64,000 nucleotides of DNA from Candidatus Thorarchaeota archaeon (GCA_029855935.1 JAGSHN010000018.1:62001-126000), one strand, 5' to 3'. Numbered from the stretch's first letter, positions 50,951-59,878 are shown. Notes: generated by a model from the sequence alone, not told the origin. Program-made: numbers and translations.

Positions 50951-52375
50951 ATGAAGAATCACTCTTCATTCTCTCTTGTCTGGCGGGAAGGTGATGGCGA
51001 CTTGAAGAGGTGGTCTCTTGCCCTGCTTGTCTGTGTACTGGTGCTGACCGTGCAGATGCAGCTATCCTACGGGCCAGATAGTGTTGCCTCGCCAGACACC
51101 ATCAACGTGACCAACGGGGGAGATGTCGCATCCAACGAGATTCATCGCACCACGCGTCGCCAGGCAATCATCGATTTTGTCATGGCTCTCTACGATGATA
51201 ATCTGGATGTCTACGATGGTGACTATGCCGTGTTCTATGGGTTTCTCACGCAGGCTCCGTGGGACCCAAGAATTCATCACAACCCCAGCCCCGACAATGT
51301 GTTTGACGGATATTTCGTTCTGAAGAGGTTGAATGCGACTGACCTCATTGACTGGAGCAAGTGCAAGAATTTCCTCAAGAGCCTGATCAATCTAGACCCC
51401 GAGAGCGACTACTATCATCTTCCCAATTCATCAATCGATACTGCGCCTGATGTCTGGACTTGCGACACAGTGACCGAATACTACCCTGAACTGGGACTGG
51501 AGAGCTGCATATATCCAGACGAGATTACCCAGTTCGTGAGTGGTCTGCAGAAGACAGATGGTGGATTTGGGACAGCTCCCTTTTCTGATGAGATTGTGGA
51601 GAGTGCCACGATGACTGGCACAGCCTTTGCCCTCAGAACGCTCAGACGTCTGGGACGTCTCGATATGATTGACAAGGAGGCGGCTCTTGACTTTGTTCTC
51701 TCCTGCTACAAGGACGATGGCGGATTCTCCGACATGCCGACAGGTGAGTCGCTCGTGGGTGCTGTCCCACTCGCGATAATGGCGCTGGAGGCACTGGGAC
51801 GGACTGACCTGATCAGGACTGAGGAGACAACGAACTTCACGCTTCAGTTCCTCGACAACAACACAGGGGACGTACCGGACCATACGATAGTCACCCTGTA
51901 TCGAATACTCTGGTCGCTGGACCATATGGGGACACTGGACAGGGTGAATCTCGATGCTGTGTTGACGTGGGTACTTGACTGTCAGTCCGCACAGAACGGA
52001 GGATTCGACCCCGCTCCGGACCATATGGATGAGTGGAAGGAGAATCTCTATCTCACAAGGGTGGCGACAGATATTCTTGAACTCCTCGGGCGAATGGACC
52101 TTCTCGACGAGAATATGACAGTCTTCCATTATCCCAAGCACACGATTCCGGATTGGTACATAGAGTTGACGAACAGGGAGTTTGGGAACTCAACCAGTAC
52201 CACCACTGCGCTGGGAGGAGGATCGTGGGGTCTTCCATCAATTGACATCCTGAGTGTCATTGCACCATTCGTGCCGGGACCTCTACTTCTGACTCTGATC
52301 GCCTCACTTGGAGTCTACATCTACTACTCAGAGAGACAGAGGAGGAAACTGAGTCGGCTTAGAGAGAAGAGGTAG
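50951..52375 (+). CDS. Secreted membrane-anchored toroid repeat protein
   Basis: A 474-residue extracellular protein. A signal anchor (WSLALLVCVLVLTVQMQLSY, residues 21-40) starts the mature part. The central 300 residues are alpha-alpha toroid repeats of the prenyltransferase/squalene cyclase fold, with glycine motifs TDGGFGTAP, DDGGFSDMP and QNGGFDPAP. A Ser/Thr linker, a membrane helix (VPGPLLLTLIASLGVYIYYS) and a basic tail end it. No catalytic DXDD or zinc ligands are evident. GAGGAAC precedes ATG 50951. It lies within the duplicated, decaying region but looks intact. Confidence 0.8.
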   Translation: MKNHSSFSLVWREGDGDLKRWSLALLVCVLVLTVQMQLSYGPDSVASPDTINVTNGGDVASNEIHRTTRRQAIIDFVMALYDDNLDVYDGDYAVFYGFLTQAPWDPRIHHNPSPDNVFDGYFVLKRLNATDLIDWSKCKNFLKSLINLDPESDYYHLPNSSIDTAPDVWTCDTVTEYYPELGLESCIYPDEITQFVSGLQKTDGGFGTAPFSDEIVESATMTGTAFALRTLRRLGRLDMIDKEAALDFVLSCYKDDGGFSDMPTGESLVGAVPLAIMALEALGRTDLIRTEETTNFTLQFLDNNTGDVPDHTIVTLYRILWSLDHMGTLDRVNLDAVLTWVLDCQSAQNGGFDPAPDHMDEWKENLYLTRVATDILELLGRMDLLDENMTVFHYPKHTIPDWYIELTNREFGNSTSTTTALGGGSWGLPSIDILSVIAPFVPGPLLLTLIASLGVYIYYSERQRRKLSRLREKR

Positions 52376-52707
52376 GTAGGACAGAGACCGCAGCTGACCC
52401 AATAGACCACTCACCACCTTGAAGGGCACCGCGAGTTGAGTGAGGATTGGACCTCACGGCCATTCTCTCCCGTTCGCTCCAGATTGCCCGACGGCCACCT
52501 TCTTTGTACACGCGCCGACACAGGCGTGCCATCTACCACGACCATTTGATAGAGGTTCACCGTCCTCAAACATAGTATCTTGCCAGCAAGGCTGAGTCAA
52601 TAGCACTATGTCGGATTCACCATAGAACAAGAGCGCAGCAAAGACGGAAGAATCCACATGTTTTTCCACTAGATGGGACTGTGTGGGAAAAATGATAGCG
52701 AAGTGTG
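52376..52707. other. 332-base gap, no gene seen
   Basis: Upstream of the VapB-like frame. A minus-strand frame of 71 codons (52454-52669) has mixed composition and no support. No RNA gene or repeat seen. Confidence 0.4.
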
Positions 52708-52863
52708 ATGACTGAGGGAGAACATACTTACCAAAGAGAGAGGCCTGGCAAAGAATTCAATCTCGTTGATACTACAACGGGAATCTATCTTGTACCCATT
52801 CCAGCCGACCCGGTAAAGGATCTGGAAGAAGAGTCGGCAAAGGACCTCCCGAGAAGTCAATAG
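52708..52863 (+). CDS. vapB: VapB/AbrB-like antitoxin remnant
   Basis: A 51-residue frame whose core FNLVDTTTGIYLVPIPADPV resembles the C-terminal end of AbrB-type VapB antitoxins, in which the strand GIYLVPIP-x-DP precedes a short helix. The DNA-binding swapped-hairpin N-terminus is replaced by a shorter unrelated segment, so this is probably a truncated antitoxin. The VapC-like pseudogene starts 56 bases downstream, the usual VapBC order. Confidence rests on the pairing more than on the short frame itself. Confidence 0.45.
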   Translation: MTEGEHTYQRERPGKEFNLVDTTTGIYLVPIPADPVKDLEEESAKDLPRSQ

Positions 52864-52918
52864 AGAACTTCAAAAGAAACACTCAAGAGCAGGCAATGGG
52901 GGTACTTGAGTACTCTAT

Positions 52919-53263
52919 GTGGGTACTGACTTCTTTCTTGCACTGCTCGAGGCAACAGACTAGCCAAAGAAGAAAGCACGGTCAATTCTGAGGAGACACA
53001 AGGGCAATGGTACGACTTCAGAAGCAACTCCTATTGAGATGATGCTTTTGGCAAGAAAATACAGTCTGGACTGTGTCAGAATTGCTACGGACATTATGAG
53101 AATCTGCGGAATAGAGGATTCAACATACTGAACGGCGCTGTGCATCTCTGAGAGTGTCGGGGTCTTTGATGCCTTTTATGCAGGTCATCGCAAGGGCAAG
53201 ACAATCAGCTCAGACTCTGTCTATGGTGGACTCGGACTGAAAATAGTCAGGCTTGAACGTTGA
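52919..53263 (+). pseudogene. vapC: VapC-type PIN toxin, two in-frame stops
   Basis: Reading from 52919 gives VGTDFFLALLEATD, a TAG, then ARSILRRHKGNGTTSEATPI, EMMLLARKYSL, a later TGA, and SVGVFDAFYAGHRKGKTISS followed by DSVYGGLGLKIVRLER. This follows the VapC PIN domain (D-T/D-FFLALL, T-S-x-A-x-x-E, VFDAxxA, S-x-D). The first Asp, the Glu and the later VFDA and SSD blocks remain, but two stop codons and a frame change near the start show the gene is dead. Its 3' end overlaps the opposite-strand HG/AC relic. Confidence 0.7.
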
Positions 53264-54000
53264 CAGTTGTAGTATTTTCGCATCAAGAAGTTAGTGAAAA
53301 AATCAGCCCATACAAGACCTGTAGTGAACAGACTACCAGAAACTACTCCCAACAGGAAACATACCAGTGTTAGAATCCTCCTTCTCTTCAAGTATGGAAG
53401 AAACCTGCCAATTCCGCAGACATTGGATGTCCAAGATGGACCAACGCGAATATTGGCGATTCTGAACCCTGATTGTGTGTCCCCGTCTAGTCTCATAGCA
53501 ACATATCGACCAATCCTACTAGACTTCCACGCCAACACAGTGTCTCTGCCTGGGTCATCTCAGTTCTACTACTAGACATTCTCCAGCTAGGAAGCTGTCT
53601 GTCTGCAAGAACCCTCTCACCTGAGCCTTGATACAGACAACTCTACTAAGGGCTCGATGGATGGTCAGAGGATACTCCGGAGATTCAGGATCCACTACCT
53701 AGACATCGGGTACGTTCCCGATGATGGTCCCCACTGCTATGTTCACCGCACCATCACAATGCATCAGGACAACATCGGTCACACTTCTCGGACGAAATAG
53801 CAACAGGCAGTCTAGGTCCCTCACCTCCGTAGCAGGCCTCGCACCATTGAGAACAGTGCTGAAGACCAGAGAGAGTGGGGAATCAATACCAGAAGACTTG
53901 GGTGCCAGCGTTGCGCACAGCACGGAGTACCGAGCTGCCGCATAAGATCTACAAGAACGTGTTGTGATGAATCTCTGCGGACCGAGGTTTCAACTCATAA
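53221..54000 (-). pseudogene. Decayed module: 36079-type tail and HG/AC copy D
   Basis: The part at about 53850-54000 matches the 3' end of the 36079 gene and its junction with copy B (shared APKSSGIDSP in the other frame). Then DVVLMHCDGAVNIAVGTIIG aligns with the start of copies A and B. The frame breaks after NVPDV. Further on, RVVCIKAQ stands where RVVWVSHG should be and RDTVLAWKSS where RDIVLACES should be, so both His and Cys are lost. The distal part has one hydrophobic stretch (RILTLVCFLLGVVSGSLFTT). A clear relic. Confidence 0.75.
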
Positions 54001-54032
54001 GTCTACAAAGGCACCCCCATGGTCGGTGCCTA

Positions 54033-54080
54033 TCAGAGAAACTGAACTGTGGCACCAATCATTGTGATGATTGCGCTCCA
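54033..54080 (-). pseudogene. Short relic of an HG/AC C-terminus
   Basis: The minus strand encodes WSAIITMIGATVQFL and a stop, aligning with the last residues of copy B (AIGIIAMIDAIVQLM and stop). Only about 15 codons survive. Position just after the frameshifted gene at 54086 suggests a deletion joined the two. Confidence 0.45.
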
Positions 54081-54085
54081 TTCAT

Positions 54086-54834
54086 CTATGAGTTCACATA
54101 GGCCGCCAGAAAGAGTACGACCTCCTTGGGAACTGTCTTGTCAAGATGTCGTATCAGCAGCCGTCGTCTAGGCCCGAACGTACGAGTCCCAAGACCTTGC
54201 CACAGGATCTCCCTGAGGGAACGCCCACCAATTCTTAGAACAACCCGCTCTTTCGGTCCACCAGTTCAAGTGTATGAATACCAACTCTGCTATCAGGGGC
54301 AAACCATCTTGCGCCCTCTTCGTCGTATACTACGTACGTAGCGGGCTCGCCGATTGGGCTTGCCACAGGAGACCTTGACCAGATGAATCCATAGGTATAC
54401 GTATCAACATAGTAGGTCTCACCAGCGCCTGTCGGAATCTCAACAACGTTCTTCGCTGGTGAGCCATCGTCCCCTTTGACAAACCTGATTGTTGTCCGAA
54501 GACGGACTCCATCAGCATCCAATACGGAGAACTCTTGATTGAAATCGAGCATTTGATGCGCCGTTTCAGCATCCCAGACCGAGGAGTTCCTAAGGATTAG
54601 AAGGCAGGATTCGCTCTTGTGTTTCTCTCGTTCAATCGTCCACGCTTTCGCACTGATACGAGCATCAGACAGACGACTCCAGTGAATGTACTCTGTTCGT
54701 TGGAGAACAATTCGGGTATTATCGAGGTCTAGTGTTTCCAGCCTCTCCGTTGGGGCATATCGCCTGAGCATCCTCTCACGCCATCTCTCAGTACTCCTTC
54801 TGACAGCCTCCCTAGGCCTCTCACTCAGAGGCAA
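54086..54834 (-). pseudogene. Frameshifted paralogue of the 55374 protein
   Basis: The first 199 codons from 54834 are open (RWRERMLRRYAPTERLETLD; VWDAETAHQMLDFNQEFSVL) and end at TAA in RKSGLF. In the next frame the sequence continues VLRIGGRSLREILWQGLGTR and later KEVVLFLAAYVNS, which aligns with the end of the 55374 protein (VLNLGRIRMWQRF, KELALFMAAS). So one indel near 54240 truncates the product. The truncated 199-residue product may still be made. It is a soluble protein without a known family. Confidence 0.7.
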
Positions 54835-55373
54835 GGTACGCCACTCCTCATAGTCTCGTGCTCAGTTCTTCCATCTACATTGCTCAGAACCAATAGGTGT
54901 TGCGCCACCTGCGACTATATGCAAGAGTCCATCGAGGACACTCTATGTAACTATTGTTTCTATTGTGACGGGTGACTGGTCATTGGAATGAGTGGTTGTC
55001 TCTGCTATGTGAACGCCAAAGGACGCCTCCTATTGCTGTCAATGTGAGAAGAAGAACACCCCGTATATCTCAGGTGACAGCCAGTTCAGCAGGGCAGTCT
55101 CCTCCTTGATGATACATCTGAAGACATGGAGAAGAGCATACACAAGTGTCAACATAAGGAGGACAGTCAGACTCCCTCGTCTGTATTGATGTTCATCGAG
55201 TGCAAGACCCTCCCAGTGTGCACAGAATGACCAGGGACCATACCCAGAGTCTTCTGTCAGTAGATATCATCTATGACCCCCAGTAGTCCCTCCAACTACC
55301 GTAGCCACTCTGGGAGACATCCTTGCTCCTTTCACTTGTGTCTCTTGCGTGTGTCACACATTGCAGAAGGGCC
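54835..55373. other. 539-base gap with possible relic membrane frame
   Basis: Between the two paralogues. The minus strand has a frame from about 55262 to 55039 without an ATG until VLLMLTLVYALLHVFRCIIK, ending VFFFSH. It may be the remnant of a small membrane protein. Nothing else is visible. Confidence 0.35.
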
Positions 55374-56165
55374 TCACATAATCGTAGAAGCCGCCATGAA
55401 TAGGGCAAGCTCCTTGGGAATCTCTGGAGCAATCGACTCGAATCTTACTTGTAGTCTTCCCGGCCCGCGGAGTCCAATGATTGCGGCCGCAAACCTCTGC
55501 CACATCCTGATACGCCCCAGATTCAGAACACATTGTCCTCGGGCATCAACCATCTGCAAACTTTGGACACCCCATTCAACAGCGTACCACCTGGGTCCGC
55601 TCTGATCTCGAACCACAACTGTGGGCCTCATCCGTAGCGACTCAACAAATGGAGCGTATTCAATTGCTCTCCGTGGTTTCCCGCCCTCTATACTGCAGAT
55701 TCCCCGGTATGAATCGACAAAATAGATGTGGCCATCTGAATCCTCTATCTGCGTGGCATATTTGCCAAAGCTACAGGTCAACATTGGCAAGAATATCGAT
55801 GTCTTGAGGCACACCCCGTTCCTGTCTATGATGGCAAACTCGTTTCTCCAGATGATCATATTCTCAAGGGTTTCTGCATCCCAGACCACAGGATGTTTCA
55901 CTATCAGACAGTAGGTCTCTTCAGGGTGGGCCGGTCTGGACACCTGATACCCACTCATTCTTCCAAGTCCCTTGAGTCCTATCCTGATGGCAGGCATCTC
56001 ATATTCTCGAAGAGTAACTGTGCAGCCACTCAGATTCAGACTCTCAAGTTCCCCAATCGGGCGGTACTTCTCTAGGAGGTCCTGTCTCCATCTGTCAACT
56101 CGCTCTGCGACCCTTTGCTTCATCTCTGTCTGCACAGCCACTGGTCCATCCCTACTGTCCGTCAA
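55374..56165 (-). CDS. Soluble protein, paralogous pair member
   Basis: A 263-residue protein from ATG 56165. The N-terminal helix VAERVDRWRQDLLEKYRPIG is followed by beta-rich segments (LIVKHPVVWDAETLENMIIW, RNEFAIIDRNGVCLKTSIFL, SDGHIYFVDSYRG) and a C-terminal region KELALFMAASTIM. It is homologous along its length to the frameshifted gene at 54086. No signal peptide. It follows HG/AC copy C by three bases (copy C stop 56169), so the two are cotranscribed and probably work together. The beta region with V-(W/L)-D-x-E-T could be a scramblase-like or Tubby-like barrel, but that is a guess. Confidence 0.65.
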   Translation of the reverse strand: MTDSRDGPVAVQTEMKQRVAERVDRWRQDLLEKYRPIGELESLNLSGCTVTLREYEMPAIRIGLKGLGRMSGYQVSRPAHPEETYCLIVKHPVVWDAETLENMIIWRNEFAIIDRNGVCLKTSIFLPMLTCSFGKYATQIEDSDGHIYFVDSYRGICSIEGGKPRRAIEYAPFVESLRMRPTVVVRDQSGPRWYAVEWGVQSLQMVDARGQCVLNLGRIRMWQRFAAAIIGLRGPGRLQVRFESIAPEIPKELALFMAASTIM

Positions 56166-56168
56166 ATA

Positions 56169-57299
56169 TCATACAACAAGTTCAAAGGTGCAGCAAGGAG
56201 CATATGCATAGGAGAAGGTATCAATCACATATTCCAAGACCCCAATTACGATGGATACCCATTCACTGACACCGATTTTTGATAGAGCCATGTCGGCAGT
56301 CATGGTCAACTTTCCCAGTCTTAGGGCAAGTGCACGTGATAGTGGTCCACTGACATACGTGCTTATCAAGGGGATCAAGACAGCATTAACCAATGGCATA
56401 ATATTGCCCAAGCCAATTAGACTCAAGATGTGAGGCAACAAGAGGCCTATGGCATACGTGATAAGTGAACTAAGAAATGTGAGCACATACATATCAAGTG
56501 ATGAAATGACCGCAGTTACCAATGTTCCTATGAGTGAAACCGCAAGGCCCCCTAGTATGGCTGTGCAGAACACTTGCAAGGCTGGTTTGATGAGAACTGG
56601 CCAGATCCAATTGAGTAGTCCATTTCCGAAACCAATGTCAATACAATCCAAGAGAATGCCTATCGCATCCCAAGTAGTCCCAAACACACCAATCCCGAGC
56701 GCTAGGCAAGCGTGTAGCATAAACGAGAGTGTGTTTCCCCTAATAGTCGCACTCGGCCATGGATAGTAGGATATCTGAATCGTGAATGGAGCAAGAAGAT
56801 GTAGTCTTGTTTCGCCTTTCAGAAGCCTAGATATCTGGGTAAACACCATACCGCTCAACGTTGCCTCCGTCGGTCTGAGCAAGAAGGTGGCTATGAGCGC
56901 ACCAAGTGTAGCATCTACTAGTCCGTCAAAACCCACGGCAATAGTCGGGGATACATACTTGTTTATGTTTCCAGATTCACAGGCCAGCACTATGTCCTTT
57001 CCCGGGGTCATCGCGGTTCTACTACTGAATGCTTTCCATGAGAGCATACGTGACTGTGTGAGAATCCCCTCCTCTGAGCCGTGGGACACCCACACGACTC
57101 TTCCAAACGCTCGATGGATTGTCAATGCATAATCCAGCGAGCCGTACTCCACCACCCAGACATCAGGTACGTTCTCAGTGATAGTCCGGACCGCTGTGTT
57201 CACCGCACTGTCGCGATGCATCACCACAACAACATCAGCCATCACTGGTGTTGAGAGAGGCATGACCCACAGCGGGGACATCATCATCACAATCATCAC
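56169..57299 (-). CDS. HG/AC-motif secreted membrane protein, copy C
   Basis: A 376-residue intact paralogue of copy A. The signal peptide ends near Ala21. The N-terminal 110 residues are almost identical to copy A, with VVWVSHGSEEG (His73-Gly74) and GKDIVLACESG (Ala106-Cys107). After that the sequences diverge strongly: copy C has about six or seven membrane helices and is 50 residues longer. So the HG/AC domain is conserved while the membrane part varies, the pattern of a shared enzymatic or sensing domain with diversified membrane modules. It is followed directly by the 55374 gene. Confidence 0.75.
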   Translation of the reverse strand: MMIVMMMSPLWVMPLSTPVMADVVVVMHRDSAVNTAVRTITENVPDVWVVEYGSLDYALTIHRAFGRVVWVSHGSEEGILTQSRMLSWKAFSSRTAMTPGKDIVLACESGNINKYVSPTIAVGFDGLVDATLGALIATFLLRPTEATLSGMVFTQISRLLKGETRLHLLAPFTIQISYYPWPSATIRGNTLSFMLHACLALGIGVFGTTWDAIGILLDCIDIGFGNGLLNWIWPVLIKPALQVFCTAILGGLAVSLIGTLVTAVISSLDMYVLTFLSSLITYAIGLLLPHILSLIGLGNIMPLVNAVLIPLISTYVSGPLSRALALRLGKLTMTADMALSKIGVSEWVSIVIGVLEYVIDTFSYAYAPCCTFELVV

Positions 57300-57738
57300 A
57301 AGAACAATTCTCAGCGAGATGCGGTCATGACGACCGACCGACCTAGATTAGCCCGTGGGCTCGCTGCACCACCCATCAATCTCTCTCCCTCATATGCGAT
57401 TCCTTGTCGAATCCGACACCTGAGCAGATGAATTTATGTCTTGCGGGCGGTCTTCAAGACTGGGACTTCTCCACGGCGACACTGTGACACGGGATGGAAT
57501 GATTGCGAGCCTCTGCATCGATGGCCATCCGAGGTGGCCTCGCCGAGAAACCACCGATACGGAGTGTATTCATAGCTACCTAGACCCAACTCTCTTGGGG
57601 ATGAACACTTGTTGCGGAAAATGAGCATAGACAGAAGACTCTATCACAGAGGAGAGTCGCCGCTCTGTGATTTCCGTGCGAACAGTTGATGGCGGCGTGG
57701 TGACAGAGACACACGAGGAGTACTGAGATGCCAAATCC
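57063..57738. repeat. Segmental duplication, copy 2
   Basis: Matches 37559-38326: HG/AC 5' end, palindrome, XPB promoter, GAGGAG and ATGCCAAATCC of xpb. The copy ends within the fourth codon of xpb, at the fusion to the 49.5 kb sequence. Confidence 0.85.
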
Positions 57739-57917
57739 TTGCTTATCCTCTCACTCGCCCAAGATGCTGTGAGCGTCTCAGCCAGATGTTTACATATCAA
57801 GTTTGCGAGATACAGCGCAGTAACCACCATAGGTACATAGACGCTCCGGGCCGAACAACAGCACCTGCTTCGCCGACCAAAATCACCAATGCAATCTATC
57901 ATCTAGACAGATGACTC
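57300..57917. other. Recombination scar, two fused promoter copies
   Basis: The first part (57300-57738) is a copy of the XPB promoter and start. The second (57739-57852) is a copy of 49500-49610, the reversed 5' end and promoter of the membrane gene at 49510. In this copy the membrane gene's start codon has mutated. No gene is encoded; the 108-codon minus-strand frame here is chimeric. Confidence 0.75.
57448..57462. promoter_or_regulatory. Second copy of the CGGTCTTCAAGAC palindrome
   Basis: CGGTCTTCAAGACTG, one mismatch from the perfect dyad at 37940-37954, about 150 bases upstream of copy C. The adjacent TATA-like GAATTTATG is in the same relative position. Confidence 0.45.
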
Positions 57918-58871
57918 TCAATCAGAGACCCTGATTCCAAGGTCGTCAAGAAGATCCTCCAGAGCGGTCGTGTCATCCAGCCAGGATACGTACGTTGAAA
58001 CAGCCCGGACGAGGGCCTCATTGAGTGCGCGAGCTGGGTCACTCTCGTCAGTCATCTCGACCGGCTCGTCCACTCCCTGAAGCACGACACGAGCGCCAAC
58101 CGGACGATTGACGCGCATCACAATCTCGACCCATCCTGCTCCCTCCAGACACTCGATTCGGCCCACAGGAGTGACATCACGCATCACAAAGTAGCCCTCG
58201 GAGTGACCGATTCGGACACGTACACCCCACCACGAAACTGCCGGATTCTCTGAGAGAAGACGCAACGCTGCCCGTAGCTGCCTGGGGCCAACCGTAGCGA
58301 ACTCACTCCCGGCCGCGGTCGGGATGGCCCTATAGGCGAATCTCGACAGTGCAAGACCATAGATGAGCAGTGACAGTCCGAAGATGAGAGGCGCGGCCTG
58401 CAGAGAATAGATTGAGAGGCTGGCTATGACGACTGGACCCGCGAGGCCGACAACGAGAGAGATGATTGACAGGGATAGTGCAGGCCAGTCAAGAGATGTT
58501 GCCAGATGCAGATATGAGGAGGTGTACTCTCTGACCATGGACTCGTACTCGCTAGGCGACATCTCGCGTTCTCTGAACTCCCACGACGGTTCCCGATAGG
58601 TCAGACGCTGTCGCATAGCCCACGACAACAGGACAGCAAGAGCCGTCAGGACAAAGAAGAACAGTCCTGCGTGGTACAACCATGGGAGAACTGTCACATT
58701 GATCTCAAGAAGCTGATAGCGAGCGGTGTCGACTCCAACAATCGTCAGAACCATCAGAGAAACAAACAGGACAATGCGGAGAGGAGACAGTCCTTCCAGC
58801 TTTACTGGTGAGGTTGGCCTCTCGTCATCATCCAACATCATCATCTCGCAAACGTATGTAGGTCTCGTCAC
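57918..58871 (-). CDS. Four-helix membrane protein, paralogue family 1
   Basis: A 317-residue protein with two N-terminal membrane helices (IVLFVSLMVLTIVGVDTARY and WLYHAGLFFFVLTALAVLLS), the family stretch WEFREREMSPSEYESMVREY, two more helices (about 125-175), and a C-terminal soluble beta domain with a terminal acidic tail. ATG 58871 overlaps the TGA of the 58868 gene as ATGA, so the two are translationally coupled. It shares the architecture of the 48563 and 58868 proteins. Confidence 0.7.
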   Translation of the reverse strand: MTRPTYVCEMMMLDDDERPTSPVKLEGLSPLRIVLFVSLMVLTIVGVDTARYQLLEINVTVLPWLYHAGLFFFVLTALAVLLSWAMRQRLTYREPSWEFREREMSPSEYESMVREYTSSYLHLATSLDWPALSLSIISLVVGLAGPVVIASLSIYSLQAAPLIFGLSLLIYGLALSRFAYRAIPTAAGSEFATVGPRQLRAALRLLSENPAVSWWGVRVRIGHSEGYFVMRDVTPVGRIECLEGAGWVEIVMRVNRPVGARVVLQGVDEPVEMTDESDPARALNEALVRAVSTYVSWLDDTTALEDLLDDLGIRVSD

Positions 58872-59878
58872 TCATTCTCAGGGTATGCCACGCCAAGCTC
58901 TCTCAGAGTGTCCCTGATCTCCGGCCGGTCCTCTGTCTGAAGAGCCTCGAGCAGCAGGAGCGCAATACCGTTCGTAGTGACGAGATCTATGTCCTTGACG
59001 CTCAGCTCCCTGCCTCTGACCCCGACAGGCGGTGTGACGTACTCCCCCATCGAGGCGAAGCCCACGGTCTTCCAGAACTCCCGGTCCGTTCTGGTCCACA
59101 TCCACACGATGTCGTCCTTTGGCTCCCCCCTGCTGAGGCGCACTGTCAGACGGGAGAGGGCACCAATCTCATCGCTCCACGCCTCTATTCGGCCATCGGG
59201 AACTCCCCGGACCCTCAGCACCACACGAATCCCGGCGTACGAACGATAGGGCCCGAAGGTCGCCTCCTGGACCGCAATGGACACAGACTCCACCCCAGGC
59301 AACTTGGCCTGTCGCCGCGCGAGCCAGATCGCCTCACGAAAGAGCGGCATCTTGAAGTCCTCCGCTGCGGCGTTCGATGTCGCCCGGAAGGCGCCATATG
59401 CGGCAATGGCAGTGGCCACTGCGACGAGAATCGATGAGAACAGTGGAAGAAGAGTGGTCAGTAGTGGTGCTGTATCCAGGACATAGACTGGGAGAGCAGC
59501 TACAACTATCAGAAGGAGCGGGGGTGTCATGAAGTACCAGAACCTGCTGTTGGGGACCAGCCGGATGTACTGGGCGGGCAGCGTCTTGGCCAGTTGCTCC
59601 GCCTCCTCGATGCTGAGCTCTCTTGAGGACAGCTCCCAGTCCGGCTTGCCGTAGTCGACGACCCGCCTCTTGAATGACCAGCCCACGAGGTAGCCCACAG
59701 TGACTGCAAGGGTGGGCGCTGCGACGAACGTCAGGAGATACGACAACAGTGAAGACCAGTCGACCGCGCCAGTCATCGTTGTGAGAGAGAAGACCCCGAC
59801 GGTGGAGATGACGTCAAGGATCACCGAGGCGACAATGAATGGCCAGAGAGGCCTCTCGACTATGGGTCCAGCGTTCAT
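58868..59878 (-). CDS. Four-helix membrane protein, paralogue family 1
   Basis: A 336-residue protein from ATG 59878 with AGGAAGGG upstream. Two helices, then WELSSRELSIEEAEQLAKTL (matching the EYExMV region of its paralogues), two more helices (ILVAVATAIAAYGAFRA), and a C-terminal domain with RVVLRVRGVPDGRIEAWSDE and a long acidic end. It probably forms a membrane complex with the product of the overlapping 57918 gene. No function known. Confidence 0.7.
   Translation of the reverse strand: MNAGPIVERPLWPFIVASVILDVISTVGVFSLTTMTGAVDWSSLLSYLLTFVAAPTLAVTVGYLVGWSFKRRVVDYGKPDWELSSRELSIEEAEQLAKTLPAQYIRLVPNSRFWYFMTPPLLLIVVAALPVYVLDTAPLLTTLLPLFSSILVAVATAIAAYGAFRATSNAAAEDFKMPLFREAIWLARRQAKLPGVESVSIAVQEATFGPYRSYAGIRVVLRVRGVPDGRIEAWSDEIGALSRLTVRLSRGEPKDDIVWMWTRTDREFWKTVGFASMGEYVTPPVGVRGRELSVKDIDLVTTNGIALLLLEALQTEDRPEIRDTLRELGVAYPENE

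Noticed and set aside
52454-52669. 71-codon minus-strand frame with VDSSVFAALLF
   Set aside because: The start loosely recalls a PIN N-terminus, but nothing after it fits, and a better PIN relic exists on the other strand at 52919.
57576-57902. 108-codon minus-strand frame
   Set aside because: It is a chimera of the copied 49.5 kb promoter and antisense xpb 5' sequence, created by the recombination scar.
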